Of a stretch of 64,000 bases of DNA, positions 17,594 through 27,788 are shown piece after piece. Numbering within the stretch: the stretch's first letter is position 1; each line of letters begins with the position of its first letter. Source of the DNA: Neisseria perflava (GTDB taxonomy: Bacteria > Pseudomonadota > Gammaproteobacteria > Burkholderiales > Neisseriaceae); the NCBI RefSeq assembly GCF_024170405.1, contig NZ_JALJYC010000002.1:1-64000 (forward strand), written 5' to 3'. A program made the translations under genes and the position numbers. Below the pieces are notes generated by a model. It ran no database searches. It was not told the DNA's origin and saw only the letters and a program-made list of their open reading frames with translations.

Positions 17594-17731
17594 GTTCATA
17601 CCGCAATCCAAGCGTAATACTATTCATCAACTATCAAAAGAAAGCAGGTTCTCCCTTTTCAGACGGCCAAACAACCCTTAAACTACCCATCAACTGTTTT
17701 CAAACCAATAGCCATCGGAAAATCATTTATC

Positions 17732-18778
17732 ATGAACACAAAAATTAAAGTTGGTATCGTCGGCGCCACCGGTTATACTGGTGTCGAACTGTTGCGCCTG
17801 CTGACCACACACCCCAACGTCGAAGTAACCGCCGTCACCAGCCGCAGCGAAGCGGGCATTGCCGTAGCCGATTACTTCCCCAGTTTGCGCGGCATTTATG
17901 ATTTGGTGTTCCAAACACCCGATGAAGCAAAACTCGAGCAATGCAATGTGGTATTTTTTGCCACACCAAACGGCGTTGCAATGAAGGAAGCGCCCGCACT
18001 CTTGGCTAAAGGCGTGCGCATTGTGGATTTGTCGGCCGATTTCCGTTTGCAAGATATTCCGACTTGGGAAAAATGGTACGGAATGACCCACGCCTGCCCT
18101 GAAATCGTTCCGCAAGCGGTGTATGGTTTATGTGAAATGAACCGCGAAGCCATTGCAGGTGCGAAAATCGTCGCCAATCCTGGCTGCTACCCGACTTGCG
18201 TTTCCCTACCTTTGCTCCCCCTACTGAAAAACGGCTTACTGCAAGCGCACGCGCCGCTGATTGCCGACTGCAAATCCGGTGTGTCCGGCGCAGGCCGCAA
18301 AGCCAGCGTCGGTTCGCTGCTGTGTGAAGCCGGAGACAACTTTAAAGCCTACGGTATCGGCGGCCACCGTCATCTGCCGGAAATCAAGCAAACCATCGCC
18401 GGTTTGCAAAACGGTGTCGCCGAAGGCTTCGTGTTCGTCCCCCATCTCACGCCCATGATTCGCGGTATGCATGCCACCGTTTACCTACACCTGCAAGACG
18501 GTTGCAACCCCTATGACATCTTACGCGACTTCTATCAAGACAGTCCGTTTGTCGATGTCATGCAACCTGGTTCAACGCCAGAAACCCGTAGTGTTCGCGG
18601 CGCCAATATCTGCCGTATCAGCATTCAAAAAGCGGCGGGCAATGAGAATGTTTGGGTCATCTTATCGGTGATTGATAACTTGGTTAAAGGTGCAGCCGGG
18701 CAAGCCGTTCAAAATATGAACATTATGTTCGGCTTTACTGAAAATACCGGTTTACAAGCCGCACCGCTGCTGCCTTAA
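17732..18778 (+). CDS. argC: N-acetyl-gamma-glutamyl-phosphate reductase
   Basis: ArgC reduces N-acetylglutamyl phosphate to the semialdehyde with NADPH, the third step of arginine synthesis. The NADP-binding loop [14 protein letters not shown] begins at residue 11. The active-site motif NPGCYPT places the catalytic Cys at 152. The HRHLPEI and [12 protein letters not shown] segments are typical. The length of 348 residues is normal for the long bacterial type. It stands alone, as arg genes often do in Neisseria, and ends with a DUS hairpin. Confidence 0.96.
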   Translation: MNTKIKVGIVGATGYTGVELLRLLTTHPNVEVTAVTSRSEAGIAVADYFPSLRGIYDLVFQTPDEAKLEQCNVVFFATPNGVAMKEAPALLAKGVRIVDLSADFRLQDIPTWEKWYGMTHACPEIVPQAVYGLCEMNREAIAGAKIVANPGCYPTCVSLPLLPLLKNGLLQAHAPLIADCKSGVSGAGRKASVGSLLCEAGDNFKAYGIGGHRHLPEIKQTIAGLQNGVAEGFVFVPHLTPMIRGMHATVYLHLQDGCNPYDILRDFYQDSPFVDVMQPGSTPETRSVRGANICRISIQKAAGNENVWVILSVIDNLVKGAAGQAVQNMNIMFGFTENTGLQAAPLLP

Positions 18779-18809
18779 TAAGCCCTTCCCATAATCGCCA
18801 ACATGAATG

Positions 18810-18848
18810 AGGCCGTCTGAAAAAATCTATCTTTTTTTCAGACGGCCT
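18810..18848. terminator. paired-DUS terminator after argC
   Basis: AGGCCGTCTGAAAAAA and TTTTTTCAGACGGCCT form a 16-bp stem. It lies between the convergent argC and the small exported protein gene. Confidence 0.85.
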
Positions 18849-18908
18849 GACCCCTACACATTGCATTTTGGCCGTTGTTTGCAGCACGAATGCCAACCGG
18901 TAATCATA

Positions 18909-19184
18909 TTATTCATACACCACACCAGCCATCCGCTCCTGCTCGTTTAAACCGCCATACTGCTGCTCCCAATCATGCGAAGCCTCCAGCATATCGCACT
19001 GAAAAGACACCTCCTGCTGACGGATACTCATCTTTTCTAAAACCAAACCATCTAATTGCTCACATTCCGAAGCAGATAAATGTAAACCTGACGATTGCGC
19101 TTCCGAATAGCTGACCGGGAATGCCACCAACCCCAACACTACCGCTGCAACAGCCAACCAAGTATTTTTGCGATAAACGGTCAT
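18909..19184 (-). CDS. small exported protein of unknown function
   Basis: A 91-residue protein with an N-terminal signal or anchor segment (NTWLAVAAVVLGLVAFPVSY), a predicted cut near SEAQ, and two cysteines (41 and 63) that could form a disulphide in the periplasm. The rest is helical and charged. The ATG at 19184 sits six bases after AAAGGA and is preferred over the one at 19190. It is divergent from the S24 repressor, and a sequence TAATATTTTTCTTAC occurs near the starts of both genes, so the repressor may control it. I recognise no family. Confidence 0.6.
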   Translation of the reverse strand: MTVYRKNTWLAVAAVVLGLVAFPVSYSEAQSSGLHLSASECEQLDGLVLEKMSIRQQEVSFQCDMLEASHDWEQQYGGLNEQERMAGVVYE

Positions 19185-19226
19185 ATCCATTCCTTTCCAA
19201 TAAAATCTTACTTTTGCCAAAAATAG

Positions 19227-19415
19227 TAATATTTTTCTTACCAAATTAATACTCAAAAGCTGTTATAAATAATTAATCTATACATAATCGTACAAATACC
19301 CGAAAGAGCTACGATTAATCTTGAGTTAATCGAATAATACTAAGCAAAAACAAAAAATGCAATACTTTTTCTTATATCGACTAATATTTTTCTTACATTT
19401 TTCTGAAAAATAAGA
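19227..19415. promoter_or_regulatory. candidate operator region between repressor and small exported protein
   Basis: The 15-mer TAATATTTTTCTTAC occurs twice in the same orientation, at 19227-19241 and 19382-19396. The second copy runs into the palindrome CTTAC-ATTTTTC-T-GAAAAAT-AAG (19392-19413). Both lie within the 292-bp AT-rich divergent spacer. The arrangement suits autoregulation by the adjacent repressor and control of the divergent gene. This is inferred; no footprint consensus is known to me. Confidence 0.45.
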
Positions 19416-19476
19416 TAAACTATGGATAAATCACCCAGCGTAGTATGAAAAATCACACTACCCGCAAAGGAATAAC

Positions 19477-20163
19477 ATGAATACCTTTAAAGACAGATTG
19501 GCTTTTTTATGGAAAGACGAAGCCAAACAAGCCAAAATTGCCGCCGATATCGACATGACCATCGCCGGATTCAGTCGGATTTGGAATGAAGGCGGTCTAC
19601 CGAAATCCGAGACTTTAAAAAAAATCAAGCAATTAAAAGGTTGTAGTATTGATTGGCTGCTTACCGGAGAAGGCGACCCTTACCCTAACGCTGCTGCTCA
19701 GAATACGACCGCTTACGATACGCTCGGTAATCCGGTGGATGTGGATGAATTTATTTTTATCCCCCGTTACGACATCCAAGCCGCCGCCGGTCACGGCCAA
19801 CTGGTCGGCAACGAGAAACCTGTTTTTACCATGGCTTTCCGTCGGGACTGGGTAGAAACTTACGTTACCCGCGATACCAAGAATTTGTCGGTTATTTCCG
19901 TTAAAGGCGATTCGATGGAAGGCGTTTTGAATGACGGCGACACCATCCTGATTAATCATGGCGAAACCACACCGCGCGACGGTCTGTATGTATTGCGTTT
20001 AAACGAAAACCTGCTGGTCAAACGCCTGCAACTGATTCCGGGGGGTATCGTCAATGTCATCTCGGCCAACGAAGCCTACCCCGCTTTTGAAATTGATTTG
20101 AAACACCCGACTGATGACGTTGCTGTCATCGGCCGGGTGGAATGGTTTGGCCGCAGCATCTGA
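19477..20163 (+). CDS. S24-family (CI/LexA-like) transcriptional repressor
   Basis: The N-terminal ~70 residues form a phage-repressor helix-turn-helix (IAADIDMTIAGFSRIWNEGG, then LKGCSIDWLLTGEG). The C-terminal half is an S24 peptidase fold with Ser146 in GDSMEG and Lys182 in VKRLQ as the self-cleavage dyad. An Ala-Gly at 104-105 is the likely cleavage bond. Such proteins are inactivated by RecA-stimulated autocleavage during DNA damage. No phage genes surround it, so it may act as a chromosomal regulator. A close paralog ends the window (63742-64000). The ATG follows AAAGGAATAAC. Confidence 0.88.
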   Translation: MNTFKDRLAFLWKDEAKQAKIAADIDMTIAGFSRIWNEGGLPKSETLKKIKQLKGCSIDWLLTGEGDPYPNAAAQNTTAYDTLGNPVDVDEFIFIPRYDIQAAAGHGQLVGNEKPVFTMAFRRDWVETYVTRDTKNLSVISVKGDSMEGVLNDGDTILINHGETTPRDGLYVLRLNENLLVKRLQLIPGGIVNVISANEAYPAFEIDLKHPTDDVAVIGRVEWFGRSI

Positions 20164-20282
20164 ATCTCTGACATTTTTATCACTGCCTCTTGATTTTTGC
20201 GCAATCGGCCAAACTTGCCTTAGCAAACCGTTTGCGCGACAATACGCAGACATATCTACATAAAAGTAAAAGGAATCACATC

Positions 20283-20621
20283 ATGTCAGACGAAAGCCCG
20301 ATTGTCTTTACCGACAGCTGCTGCACCAAAGTGGCTGACCTAATCGCTGAAGAAAACAACCCCGATTTGAAACTGCGCGTCTTCGTTAACGGCGGCGGCT
20401 GCTCCGGTTTCCAATACGGTTTTACCTTTGACGAAATCAAAAATGACGACGATTTCGAAATTGAGAAAAACGGTTTGACCTTCTTGGTTGACCCGATGAG
20501 CTACCAGTATCTGGTCGGTGCAGAAATCGACTACACCGAAAGCCTACAAGGTTCGCAATTTGTAATTCGTAATCCGAATGCTGAAACCACTTGCGGTTGC
20601 GGCTCGTCATTCTCAGTTTGA
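20283..20621 (+). CDS. erpA: iron-sulphur cluster insertion protein ErpA
   Basis: ErpA is an A-type carrier that hands Fe-S clusters to apoproteins. The 112-residue product carries the three cluster-binding cysteines, Cys40 in GGGCSGFQ and Cys104/Cys106 in CGCG. The segment [17 protein letters not shown] is characteristic of ErpA. The ATG at 20283 has AAAGGAA seven bases upstream, while the longer open frame lacks support. It lies 119 bp after the repressor and ends at a DUS hairpin, so it is probably an independent gene. Confidence 0.95.
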   Translation: MSDESPIVFTDSCCTKVADLIAEENNPDLKLRVFVNGGGCSGFQYGFTFDEIKNDDDFEIEKNGLTFLVDPMSYQYLVGAEIDYTESLQGSQFVIRNPNAETTCGCGSSFSV

Positions 20622-20635
20622 GGCAAATCATGATG

Positions 20636-20677
20636 AAGGTCGTCTGAACAGTTTTTCCAAGCTGTTCAGACGGCCTT
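20636..20677 (+). terminator. DUS hairpin with one variant arm
   Basis: AAGGTCGTCTGAACAG pairs with CTGTTCAGACGGCCTT. The left arm reads AGGTCGTCTGAA, the dialect reported for N. mucosa-like species, and the right arm is the AG form. It is followed by T residues and ends erpA. Confidence 0.8.
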
Positions 20678-20936
20678 TGCATTTCCCCTACTTTTAAAGA
20701 ACCGGGCTATCATTTATAATCCGCCTGTTTATATCTTCCAAAGTGATTTACCAAACTGGGGAGCTTACGTCTTATCGCAACCGCAGTGCCGATTTTAACC
20801 GAATAATACCCATTTATCCGTTGTGCAAGACAAGTGTCTGCATAACACTTATACTGAATAAAACAATTAGATAATCCGACGTGCCGGCGAAAATACCAAA
20901 AATGCGGCATTGCCATCCTTATCTACTGGGACAATA
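20678..20936. other. intergenic region without a supported gene
   Basis: No convincing coding frame is seen here. A TATAAT occurs at 20715-20720 with no good -35 at normal spacing. The region presumably holds the promoter for the zinc-ribbon membrane protein gene, but I cannot place it. Confidence 0.4.
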
Positions 20937-21608
20937 ATGACGCAACAAAAAAAGTTTTATGACGTGTACGTTTCCTACCCTCCCGAAGTCGATCGGGAGC
21001 GTATCAACGCCTGCCTGTATGAGAATCTTCCTGAAACAGAAGCCGAAGATTTGATTAAAGCGCTGGCAGAGCGCCCGCAGGTCATCATCGCCGAAAACTG
21101 CACCCAAAGCGAACGTGAAAACGCCCAACACTATTTCAACTACTTGGGCTTGGACGTTATCGTGCGCCTTTCGATGGAATTGGAACCCAACAACGACGAA
21201 GCGGAAGAAGAAACCGGTACGCCCGAAATCCATCAATGTCCGGTTTGCCTGACCATCATCGAAAATCCCGAAGATACCGAATGCCGGATTTGCCACTTCC
21301 ATTTCGCTTATGCCAACGAGCAAACCATCCAGCGCAAGCGTATCGAGTGGCAGGAAAAATTAGCGTTCGAGCATAAAAAGCAAACCGAAATCGCCCATAA
21401 GCTGCAACAGGAAAAAGAAAAAGAAGAAAAACGCCTGCGCAAACAAATCCGTGCGGAATTGGAAGAAAAATTGCGCGAAGAGTTGGGCAAAAATCCCGAT
21501 TTGAAGTCGATTGCCAGCAAGCGGAAAAACTTCTTTCTCGGCATTTTCGCTGCCGTTCTGATGTTTGCCCTCATTGCCGTCGGCTATTTCGCAGCCAAAT
21601 TTTTGTAA
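20937..21608 (+). CDS. zinc-ribbon, coiled-coil, C-tail-anchored protein of unknown function
   Basis: A 223-residue protein. Residues 8-80 form an alpha/beta domain. Cys101, Cys104, Cys116 and Cys119 (CPVC and CRIC) form a zinc ribbon. Residues about 130-190 are a highly charged coiled coil (KLQQEKEKEEKRLRKQ). The last ~22 residues (FFLGIFAAVLMFALIAVGYF) form a single membrane span, giving a tail-anchored topology with the bulk in the cytoplasm. The ATG follows CTGGGA. I do not recognise the family; the layout suggests a membrane-tethered binding protein. Confidence 0.65.
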   Translation: MTQQKKFYDVYVSYPPEVDRERINACLYENLPETEAEDLIKALAERPQVIIAENCTQSERENAQHYFNYLGLDVIVRLSMELEPNNDEAEEETGTPEIHQCPVCLTIIENPEDTECRICHFHFAYANEQTIQRKRIEWQEKLAFEHKKQTEIAHKLQQEKEKEEKRLRKQIRAELEEKLREELGKNPDLKSIASKRKNFFLGIFAAVLMFALIAVGYFAAKFL

Positions 21609-21619
21609 ACCGTATCGTC

Positions 21620-21652
21620 AGGCCGTCTGAACCCTATCCGTTCAGACGGCCT
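21620..21652 (+). terminator. paired-DUS terminator
   Basis: AGGCCGTCTGAAC and GTTCAGACGGCCT, followed by TTTT, form a classic intrinsic terminator after the zinc-ribbon gene. Confidence 0.88.
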
Positions 21653-21730
21653 TTTTCTGCTTGACTCCGCTTTGGCGATACCCGCCCATATCCCGTATAA
21701 TCGTGTTTCCCCCGCTACCGAATGCTTGCT

Positions 21731-23242
21731 ATGAAATGGTTCAAACGCATTAACACCATCCTGCGCACCCTATATCTCTACGGCTTGGCCGATTTATTTG
21801 CCGGTTTGGTTCAGCCCGGCTGGGCGCGCACGTTGCTGGGAAAACTGCCGCAATCCTCCGAATACGCCACCGAGCCGCTGCCGGTACGCCTGCGTTTGGC
21901 CTTGGAACACCTCGGCCCGATTTTCGTCAAATTCGGCCAAGTCCTGTCCACCCGCCCCGACCTGATTCCGCACGCCTATGCCGTCGAACTGGCTAAATTG
22001 CAAGACCGCGTGCCGCCGTTTGACGCGCAGTTGTCACGCCGCCAAATCGAGCAGTCTTTAGGCAAACCGATTGCCGAACTCTACGCCGAATTTGAAACCG
22101 AACCTGTCGCCAGCGCCTCCATCGCCCAAGTTCACCGGGCTCGTCTGCACAGCGGCGAGCATGTAGCAGTGAAAGTGTTGCGCCCGAATCTGATTCCCGT
22201 AATTGAGCAGGATTTGGCCTTAATGCGCTTGGGCGCAGGCTGGGTAGAACGCCTGTTTTCAGACGGCAAGCGCCTGAAACCGCGCGAAGTGGTGGACGAA
22301 TTCGACAAATACTTGCATGACGAGCTGGATTTGATGCGCGAGGCAGCCAACGCCAGCCAAATCGGGCGCAATTTTCAAAACAGCGATATGCTGATTGTGC
22401 CGAAAGTGTTTTACGACTATTGCAGCCGCGACGTGTTGACGATTGAATGGATGGACGGCACGCCCATCAGCGACATCGCCCGCCTCAAAGCCGACGGCAT
22501 AGATTTGAAAAAACTGGCCGATTACGGCGTGGAAATCTTCTTTACCCAAGTGTTCCACGACGGCTTTTTCCATGCTGACATGCACCCAGGCAATATTTTA
22601 GTGGGCGCCGACAACCGCTACATCGCGCTGGATTTCGGCATCGTCGGTACGCTCACCGATTACGACAAGCGCTATCTGGCGATTAACTTCCTCGCCTTTT
22701 TCAACCGCGATTACCACCGCGTCGCCACCGCCCACATCGAGTCGGGTTGGGTACCGGCCGACACCCGCGCCGAAGATTTGGAAGCCGCCGTACGCAGTGT
22801 GTGCGAACCGATTTTCAACAAGCCGATTTCGCAGATTTCCTTCGGCTTGGTACTCATGCGCCTGTTTGAAGTCAGCCGCCGTTTTAATGTGGAAATCCAG
22901 CCGCAACTGGTTTTGCTGCAAAAAACCCTGCTCAATATCGAAGGCTTAGGCCGCCAGCTCGATCCCGATTTGGATTTATGGGCGACCGCCAAACCGTTCC
23001 TTACCCGCTGGATGAACGAGCAAATCGGCCCCAAAGCCCTCTTCAACAACCTGAAAAACGAAGCGCCGGATTGGGCGCAAATCCTACCCAGCCTGCCGCG
23101 CAAACTCAGCGCACTGGTGGATGAAAACCGCCAGCAGGAAATGCGCGACGCCTATGTCCATCTGGTGAAAATCCAACAACGGCAAAGTCTGTGGCTGGCA
23201 GTGATTGCAGTGGCTTTGGTGTTGATTTTATTGTTTAAATAA
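21731..23242 (+). CDS. ubiB: ubiquinone biosynthesis atypical kinase UbiB
   Basis: UbiB is an atypical protein-kinase-like ATPase (ADCK/COQ8 family) needed for ubiquinone synthesis at the inner membrane. The family motif KFGQ is at 67-70 in [30 protein letters not shown] is the Ala-rich loop that replaces the P-loop, VAVKVLRP holds the ATP-binding Lys, and [12 protein letters not shown] and ALDFGIVG are the catalytic and metal-binding loops. The C-terminus ends in a hydrophobic helix ([16 protein letters not shown]). The ATG at 21731 gives MKWFKR, which matches the family better than the ATG nine bases upstream. Confidence 0.95.
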   Translation: MKWFKRINTILRTLYLYGLADLFAGLVQPGWARTLLGKLPQSSEYATEPLPVRLRLALEHLGPIFVKFGQVLSTRPDLIPHAYAVELAKLQDRVPPFDAQLSRRQIEQSLGKPIAELYAEFETEPVASASIAQVHRARLHSGEHVAVKVLRPNLIPVIEQDLALMRLGAGWVERLFSDGKRLKPREVVDEFDKYLHDELDLMREAANASQIGRNFQNSDMLIVPKVFYDYCSRDVLTIEWMDGTPISDIARLKADGIDLKKLADYGVEIFFTQVFHDGFFHADMHPGNILVGADNRYIALDFGIVGTLTDYDKRYLAINFLAFFNRDYHRVATAHIESGWVPADTRAEDLEAAVRSVCEPIFNKPISQISFGLVLMRLFEVSRRFNVEIQPQLVLLQKTLLNIEGLGRQLDPDLDLWATAKPFLTRWMNEQIGPKALFNNLKNEAPDWAQILPSLPRKLSALVDENRQQEMRDAYVHLVKIQQRQSLWLAVIAVALVLILLFK

Positions 23243-23306
23243 ACTGATAGCATCAAATACAACCATACGCCCGGTAAGCGCCCGCCTATCAATTTTGCCA
23301 GTATAT

Positions 23307-23353
23307 AAGGCCGTCTGAAAACCTCTACCGGCATATCGTTTTCAGACGGCCTT
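23307..23353 (+). terminator. paired-DUS terminator after ubiB
   Basis: AAGGCCGTCTGAAAAC and GTTTTCAGACGGCCTT flank a 15-base loop. Confidence 0.85.
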
Positions 23354-23422
23354 GCCGTCCGCCCCATATGGCGCAACTATGCTATAATCCGCGATTAAAT
23401 CAATCTATTTTCAGGAAAAAAC

Positions 23423-24514
23423 ATGAGCTTGAAATGCGGTATCGTCGGCCTGCCCAACGTCGGCAAATCCACCCTGTTTAACGCGTTAACCCAATCGGGC
23501 ATTGAAGCGGCCAACTATCCGTTTTGCACCATTGAGCCGAACGTCGGCATTGTCGAAGTACCCGACCCGCGCATGGCGGAGCTGGCAAAAATCGTCAACC
23601 CGCAAAAAATGCAGCCTGCCATCGTCGAGTTTGTCGATATTGCCGGTTTGGTGGCAGGCGCGAGCAAAGGCGAAGGCTTAGGCAACCAGTTTCTCGCCAA
23701 CATCCGCGAAACCGACGCGATTGTAAACGTGGTGCGCTGCTTTGACGACGACAACATCGTGCACGTGGCCGGTAAAGTCGATCCGATTGCCGACATCGAA
23801 ACCATCGGCACCGAGCTGGCGCTGGCCGACCTCGCTGCCGTAGAAAAAGCCATCGTGCGCGAAGAAAAACGCGCCCGCAGCGGCGACAAAGACGCGCAGA
23901 AGCTGGTGGATTTGTGCAAAAAGCTGCTGCCGCATTTGGACGAAGGCAAACCCGTGCGCTCGTTTGGCTTGGACGACGAGCAACGCGCCATGCTGCGCCC
24001 GCTGTTTTTGCTCACCGCCAAACCCGCCATGTATGTCGGCAACGTCGCCGAAGACGGTTTTGAAAACAACCCGCATCTTGACCGCTTAAAAGAGTTGGCC
24101 GCCAAAGAAAATGCGCCTGTAGTAGCCGTGTGCGCCGCGATGGAGAGCGAAATCGCCGAGTTGGAAGACGATGAAAAAGCCGAGTTCCTCGCCGAAATGG
24201 GCTTGGAAGAGCCGGGCTTAAACCGCCTTATCCGCGCTGGTTACGACCTTTTGGGTCTGCAAACCTATTTCACCGCAGGCGTCAAAGAAGTCCGCGCTTG
24301 GACGATTCATAAAGGCGATACCGCCCCGCAAGCTGCCGGCGTCATCCATACCGACTTCGAGCGCGGCTTTATCCGTGCGCAAGTGATTGCCTATGAAGAC
24401 TTTATCGCCCTGGGCGGCGAAGCCAAAGCCAAAGAAGCCGGCAAAATGCGCGTGGAAGGTAAAGATTATGTCGTGCAAGACGGCGATGTAATGCATTTCT
24501 TGTTTAATGTGTAA
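23423..24514 (+). CDS. ychF: redox-responsive ATPase YchF
   Basis: YchF is an Obg-family P-loop protein that prefers ATP, binds ribosomes and influences oxidative stress responses. The G1 loop GLPNVGKST is at 9-17, followed by [12 protein letters not shown] and the G3 segment [20 protein letters not shown]. The non-canonical base-recognition region [11 protein letters not shown] explains ATP preference. A C-terminal TGS domain is seen ([23 protein letters not shown]). The length of 363 residues is standard. The ATG follows AGGAAAAAAC. Confidence 0.97.
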   Translation: MSLKCGIVGLPNVGKSTLFNALTQSGIEAANYPFCTIEPNVGIVEVPDPRMAELAKIVNPQKMQPAIVEFVDIAGLVAGASKGEGLGNQFLANIRETDAIVNVVRCFDDDNIVHVAGKVDPIADIETIGTELALADLAAVEKAIVREEKRARSGDKDAQKLVDLCKKLLPHLDEGKPVRSFGLDDEQRAMLRPLFLLTAKPAMYVGNVAEDGFENNPHLDRLKELAAKENAPVVAVCAAMESEIAELEDDEKAEFLAEMGLEEPGLNRLIRAGYDLLGLQTYFTAGVKEVRAWTIHKGDTAPQAAGVIHTDFERGFIRAQVIAYEDFIALGGEAKAKEAGKMRVEGKDYVVQDGDVMHFLFNV

Positions 24515-24630
24515 AAGCGCTGCCATCATGTTTTGGCATAGGAAAAGCGCAACGGCATGGCCTCCTGATTCCCATGCTGTCTGAAAACCGATTTTTCTAA
24601 TCCACAACAATAAAAATTGAGAAAATATAA

Positions 24631-25932
24631 ATGACCTCTGTTATCCAAGACCTCCAAGCGCGCGGTTTGATCGCGCAAACCACTGACATCGAAGCCTTAG
24701 ACGCTTTGTTGAACGAACAGAAAATCGCCCTCTACTGCGGTTTCGACCCCACTGCCGACAGCCTGCACATCGGCCATTTGCTGCCGGTATTGGCTTTGCG
24801 CCGTTTCCAGCAGGCCGGTCATACGCCGGTGGCACTGGTGGGCGGAGCAACCGGTATGATCGGCGACCCGAGCTTTAAAGCCGTCGAGCGCAGCCTGAAT
24901 ACGCTGGAAACCATACAGCAATGGGTAGCCAGCATTCGCGCCCAGTTGGAGCCGTTTTTGAGTTTTGAAGGCGACAATGCCGCGATTATAGCGAATAACT
25001 ACGATTGGTTCGGCGGCATGAACTGTCTGGATTTCCTGCGCGACATCGGCAAGCATTTTTCCGTGAATGCGATGTTGAACAAGGAATCCGTCAAGCAGCG
25101 TATCGACCGCGACGACGTGGGCATTTCGTTTACCGAGTTTGCCTACACCCTGCTGCAAAGCTATGACTTTGCCGAGCTGAACAAACGCCACGGCGCAATG
25201 TTACAAATCGGCGGCAGCGACCAATGGGGCAACATCACCAACGGTATCGACCTGACCCGCCGCTTAAACCAAAAACAGGTATTCGGCCTGACCCTGCCGC
25301 TGGTCACCAAATCCGACGGCACCAAATTCGGCAAAACCGAAGGCGGCGCGGTATGGTTGAATGCCAAGAAAACCTCGCCGTATCAGTTTTACCAGTTCTG
25401 GCTGAAAGTGGCCGACGCCGACGTGTATAAATTCCTGAAATTCTTTACCTTCTTGAGCGTGGAAGAAATCGACGCGATTGAAGCGCAAGACAAAGCCAGC
25501 GGTGCGAAACCGGAAGCGCAGCGCATTCTGGCCGAAGAAATGACGCACCTGATTCACGGCGAAGCGGCTTTGGAAGCGGCGCAACGCATTTCCGCCAGCC
25601 TGTTTGCCGAAGACCAAAGCAGCCTGACCGAAGCTGACTTCGAGCAGCTGGCTTTAGACGGCTTGCCGGTATTCAAGGTATCCGGCCATCTGAACGTGGT
25701 GGAAGCCTTGGTAACGGCGCAACTGGCGTCTTCCAATAAAGAAGCGCGCGGTTTTGTCTCCAGCAAAGCGGTGGCTTTAAACGGCAAGCCTGCCGAGCAA
25801 AACAACCCCGACCATGCTGCGGAAAAACCGGATGATGCTTACTTGTTGACAGACGAACACAAGCGTTTCGGCAAATACACCATCGTGCGCCGTGGCCGCC
25901 GCAATCATGCGCTGTTGGTGTGGGAAGACTAA
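24631..25932 (+). CDS. tyrS: tyrosyl-tRNA synthetase
   Basis: This class I aminoacyl-tRNA synthetase charges tRNA-Tyr. The HIGH-type motif is [10 protein letters not shown], the tyrosine-binding segment is [11 protein letters not shown] with [12 protein letters not shown], and KFGKTEGGA replaces the KMSKS loop, as in E. coli TyrS. A C-terminal S4-like RNA-binding domain lies at about 365-430. The length of 433 residues is normal. The 116-bp gap after ychF shows no strong terminator, so read-through from ychF is possible. The gene ends at a non-DUS hairpin. Confidence 0.97.
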   Translation: MTSVIQDLQARGLIAQTTDIEALDALLNEQKIALYCGFDPTADSLHIGHLLPVLALRRFQQAGHTPVALVGGATGMIGDPSFKAVERSLNTLETIQQWVASIRAQLEPFLSFEGDNAAIIANNYDWFGGMNCLDFLRDIGKHFSVNAMLNKESVKQRIDRDDVGISFTEFAYTLLQSYDFAELNKRHGAMLQIGGSDQWGNITNGIDLTRRLNQKQVFGLTLPLVTKSDGTKFGKTEGGAVWLNAKKTSPYQFYQFWLKVADADVYKFLKFFTFLSVEEIDAIEAQDKASGAKPEAQRILAEEMTHLIHGEAALEAAQRISASLFAEDQSSLTEADFEQLALDGLPVFKVSGHLNVVEALVTAQLASSNKEARGFVSSKAVALNGKPAEQNNPDHAAEKPDDAYLLTDEHKRFGKYTIVRRGRRNHALLVWED

Positions 25933-25951
25933 GCGCCTTTTTCTTACACGC

Positions 25952-25982
25952 AAAAACGCCCGATAATGTTATCGGGCGTTTT
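25952..25982 (+). terminator. intrinsic terminator of tyrS
   Basis: AAAACGCCCGATAA and its complement TTATCGGGCGTTTT form a strong stem that is not built from DUS. Confidence 0.88.
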
Positions 25983-25998
25983 ATTTTGGCAACATAAG

Positions 25999-26041
25999 AG
26001 GCCGTCTGAAAAATGTGTCTAACTCATTTTTCAGACGGCCT
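25999..26041. terminator. paired-DUS terminator between tyrS and putP
   Basis: AGGCCGTCTGAAAAATG and CATTTTTCAGACGGCCT form a 17-bp stem. It lies downstream of the leftward putP and can also back up the tyrS terminator. Confidence 0.8.
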
Positions 26042-26082
26042 GATGTTATTTACGCGACAGCTTACCCCGCGCCCATGCACCA

Positions 26083-27600
26083 TTATTTCGCGGCATGATA
26101 TTCTGCGTCGGCCTGCTCAAATGTTGCGATAACGGAAGCCTCCGGTTTTTTATCCAACAGCGAAACCACAAACACGGTCAGGCCGCAGGCGATAAATCCG
26201 GGGACAATTTCATACATGGTTGACCATCCGGCTGCTTTCAATGCCGGATTCGCCCATTCCGCCCATGACACGCAGACAACGGCACCGGCAATCATGCCCC
26301 ACAATGCGCCGTTGGCTGTCATGCGTTTCCATAAAACCGACAAAATCACCACCGAGCCGAAGGCCGCGCCGAATCCTGCCCAAGCATAGGATACCAAGCC
26401 CAACACCTTGCTTTCCGGATCGGCAGCAATCAAAACAGCGATAATGGCAACCGCCAACACCATAATGCGCCCTACCCACACCAGCTCTTTTTGTTCCGCC
26501 TGCGGGCGCAGGAAGCCTTTGTAAAAGTCTTCTGTAATCGCGCTGGAGCAAACCAACAGCTGGCAGGAAAGTGTGGACATGACCGCCGCCAGAATCGCGC
26601 TCAGGATGATACCGGCAATCCACGGATTAAACAGCAGCGTCGCCAACGAGATGAAAATGCGCTCGTTGTTGCCGCCCATTTCGGCGAGCTGCTCGGGGTG
26701 TCCGCCAAAATAAGCGATACCGAAATAGCCAACCGCCACTGCGCCGCCCAAGCATAAAATCATCCAAGTCATGCCGATACGACGCGCGTCCGACAGCGCT
26801 TTGACGTTTTCCGCTGCCATAAAACGCGCCAAAATATGCGGCTGTCCGAAATAGCCCAAGCCCCATGCGGCGGTGGAGATAATGCCTAAGAATGTGGTTC
26901 CGGCAAACAGGCTGCCGTAATGCTTGCCGGTTTCGGCAGAGGCCGTCTGAATGGCGGCCTGCATTTCTGCCGCACCGCCTAAAGAAAGATACACCATCAC
27001 AGGCGTCAGAATCAGGGCGAAAATCATCAGCGTGGCCTGCACGGTATCCGTCCAGCTTACCGCCAAAAAGCCGCCGATAAAGGTGTAGGCAATGGTTGCG
27101 CCTGCGCCCAGCCACATCGCCGTTTCATAGCTGATACCTTCAAACAAACTTTGGAACAAGCGTGCGCCCGCCACCACGCCGGACGCGCAGTAAATGGTAA
27201 AGAAAAACAAGATAATCACAGCGGAAATCACCTTCATCGCCCGCCCTTTGGCGCCGAAACGGTGATAGAAATAATCCGGCAGGGTCAGCGCATTATTGGC
27301 ATGCTCGGTATGCACGCGCAATCGCCCGGCCACAATCAACCAGTTAAGCCACGCGCCGATAATCAAACCGATGGCAATCCACGATTCGCTCAAACCCGCC
27401 GCGTAAACCGCACCCGGCAAGCCCATCAAAAGCCAGCCCGACATATCCGACGCACCTGCCGACATCGCCGTGACAAACGGGCCGAGGCTGCGGCCGCCGA
27501 GGATATAGTCGTCAAAATTGCGCGTGGAAAAATACGCAGCCAAGCCGATCAGCAAGACCGCAATCAGATACAAACCAAACGTGATATACATGGGATTCAT
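26083..27600 (-). CDS. putP: sodium/proline symporter PutP
   Basis: PutP is a sodium:solute symporter that imports proline across the inner membrane. About 13 hydrophobic helices are visible. Typical segments are RSLGPFVTAMSAGASDMSGWLLMG near the N-terminus (sodium/substrate site), FFTIYCASGVVAGARLF and ILAAVMSTLSCQLLVCSSAITEDFYK. The length of 505 residues is standard. AAGGA lies eight bases before the ATG. No putA neighbour is present. Confidence 0.94.
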   Translation of the reverse strand: MNPMYITFGLYLIAVLLIGLAAYFSTRNFDDYILGGRSLGPFVTAMSAGASDMSGWLLMGLPGAVYAAGLSESWIAIGLIIGAWLNWLIVAGRLRVHTEHANNALTLPDYFYHRFGAKGRAMKVISAVIILFFFTIYCASGVVAGARLFQSLFEGISYETAMWLGAGATIAYTFIGGFLAVSWTDTVQATLMIFALILTPVMVYLSLGGAAEMQAAIQTASAETGKHYGSLFAGTTFLGIISTAAWGLGYFGQPHILARFMAAENVKALSDARRIGMTWMILCLGGAVAVGYFGIAYFGGHPEQLAEMGGNNERIFISLATLLFNPWIAGIILSAILAAVMSTLSCQLLVCSSAITEDFYKGFLRPQAEQKELVWVGRIMVLAVAIIAVLIAADPESKVLGLVSYAWAGFGAAFGSVVILSVLWKRMTANGALWGMIAGAVVCVSWAEWANPALKAAGWSTMYEIVPGFIACGLTVFVVSLLDKKPEASVIATFEQADAEYHAAK

Positions 27601-27788
27601 GTATGCATTCCTTTATTCTTCTCATCAATAACTGCCAAAGACGCTTATGTCCATCATCAAGCGCCCGAGGCAGGATACCGCAAATTCGGAGAATTGCAAA
27701 GTATTGTCAAGAAACTGCACACCGCGAGACCGCCTATAATAGCAAGGCCGTCTGAAAAAAGCCCATCGGCATGGTCTTGGATACCCAC

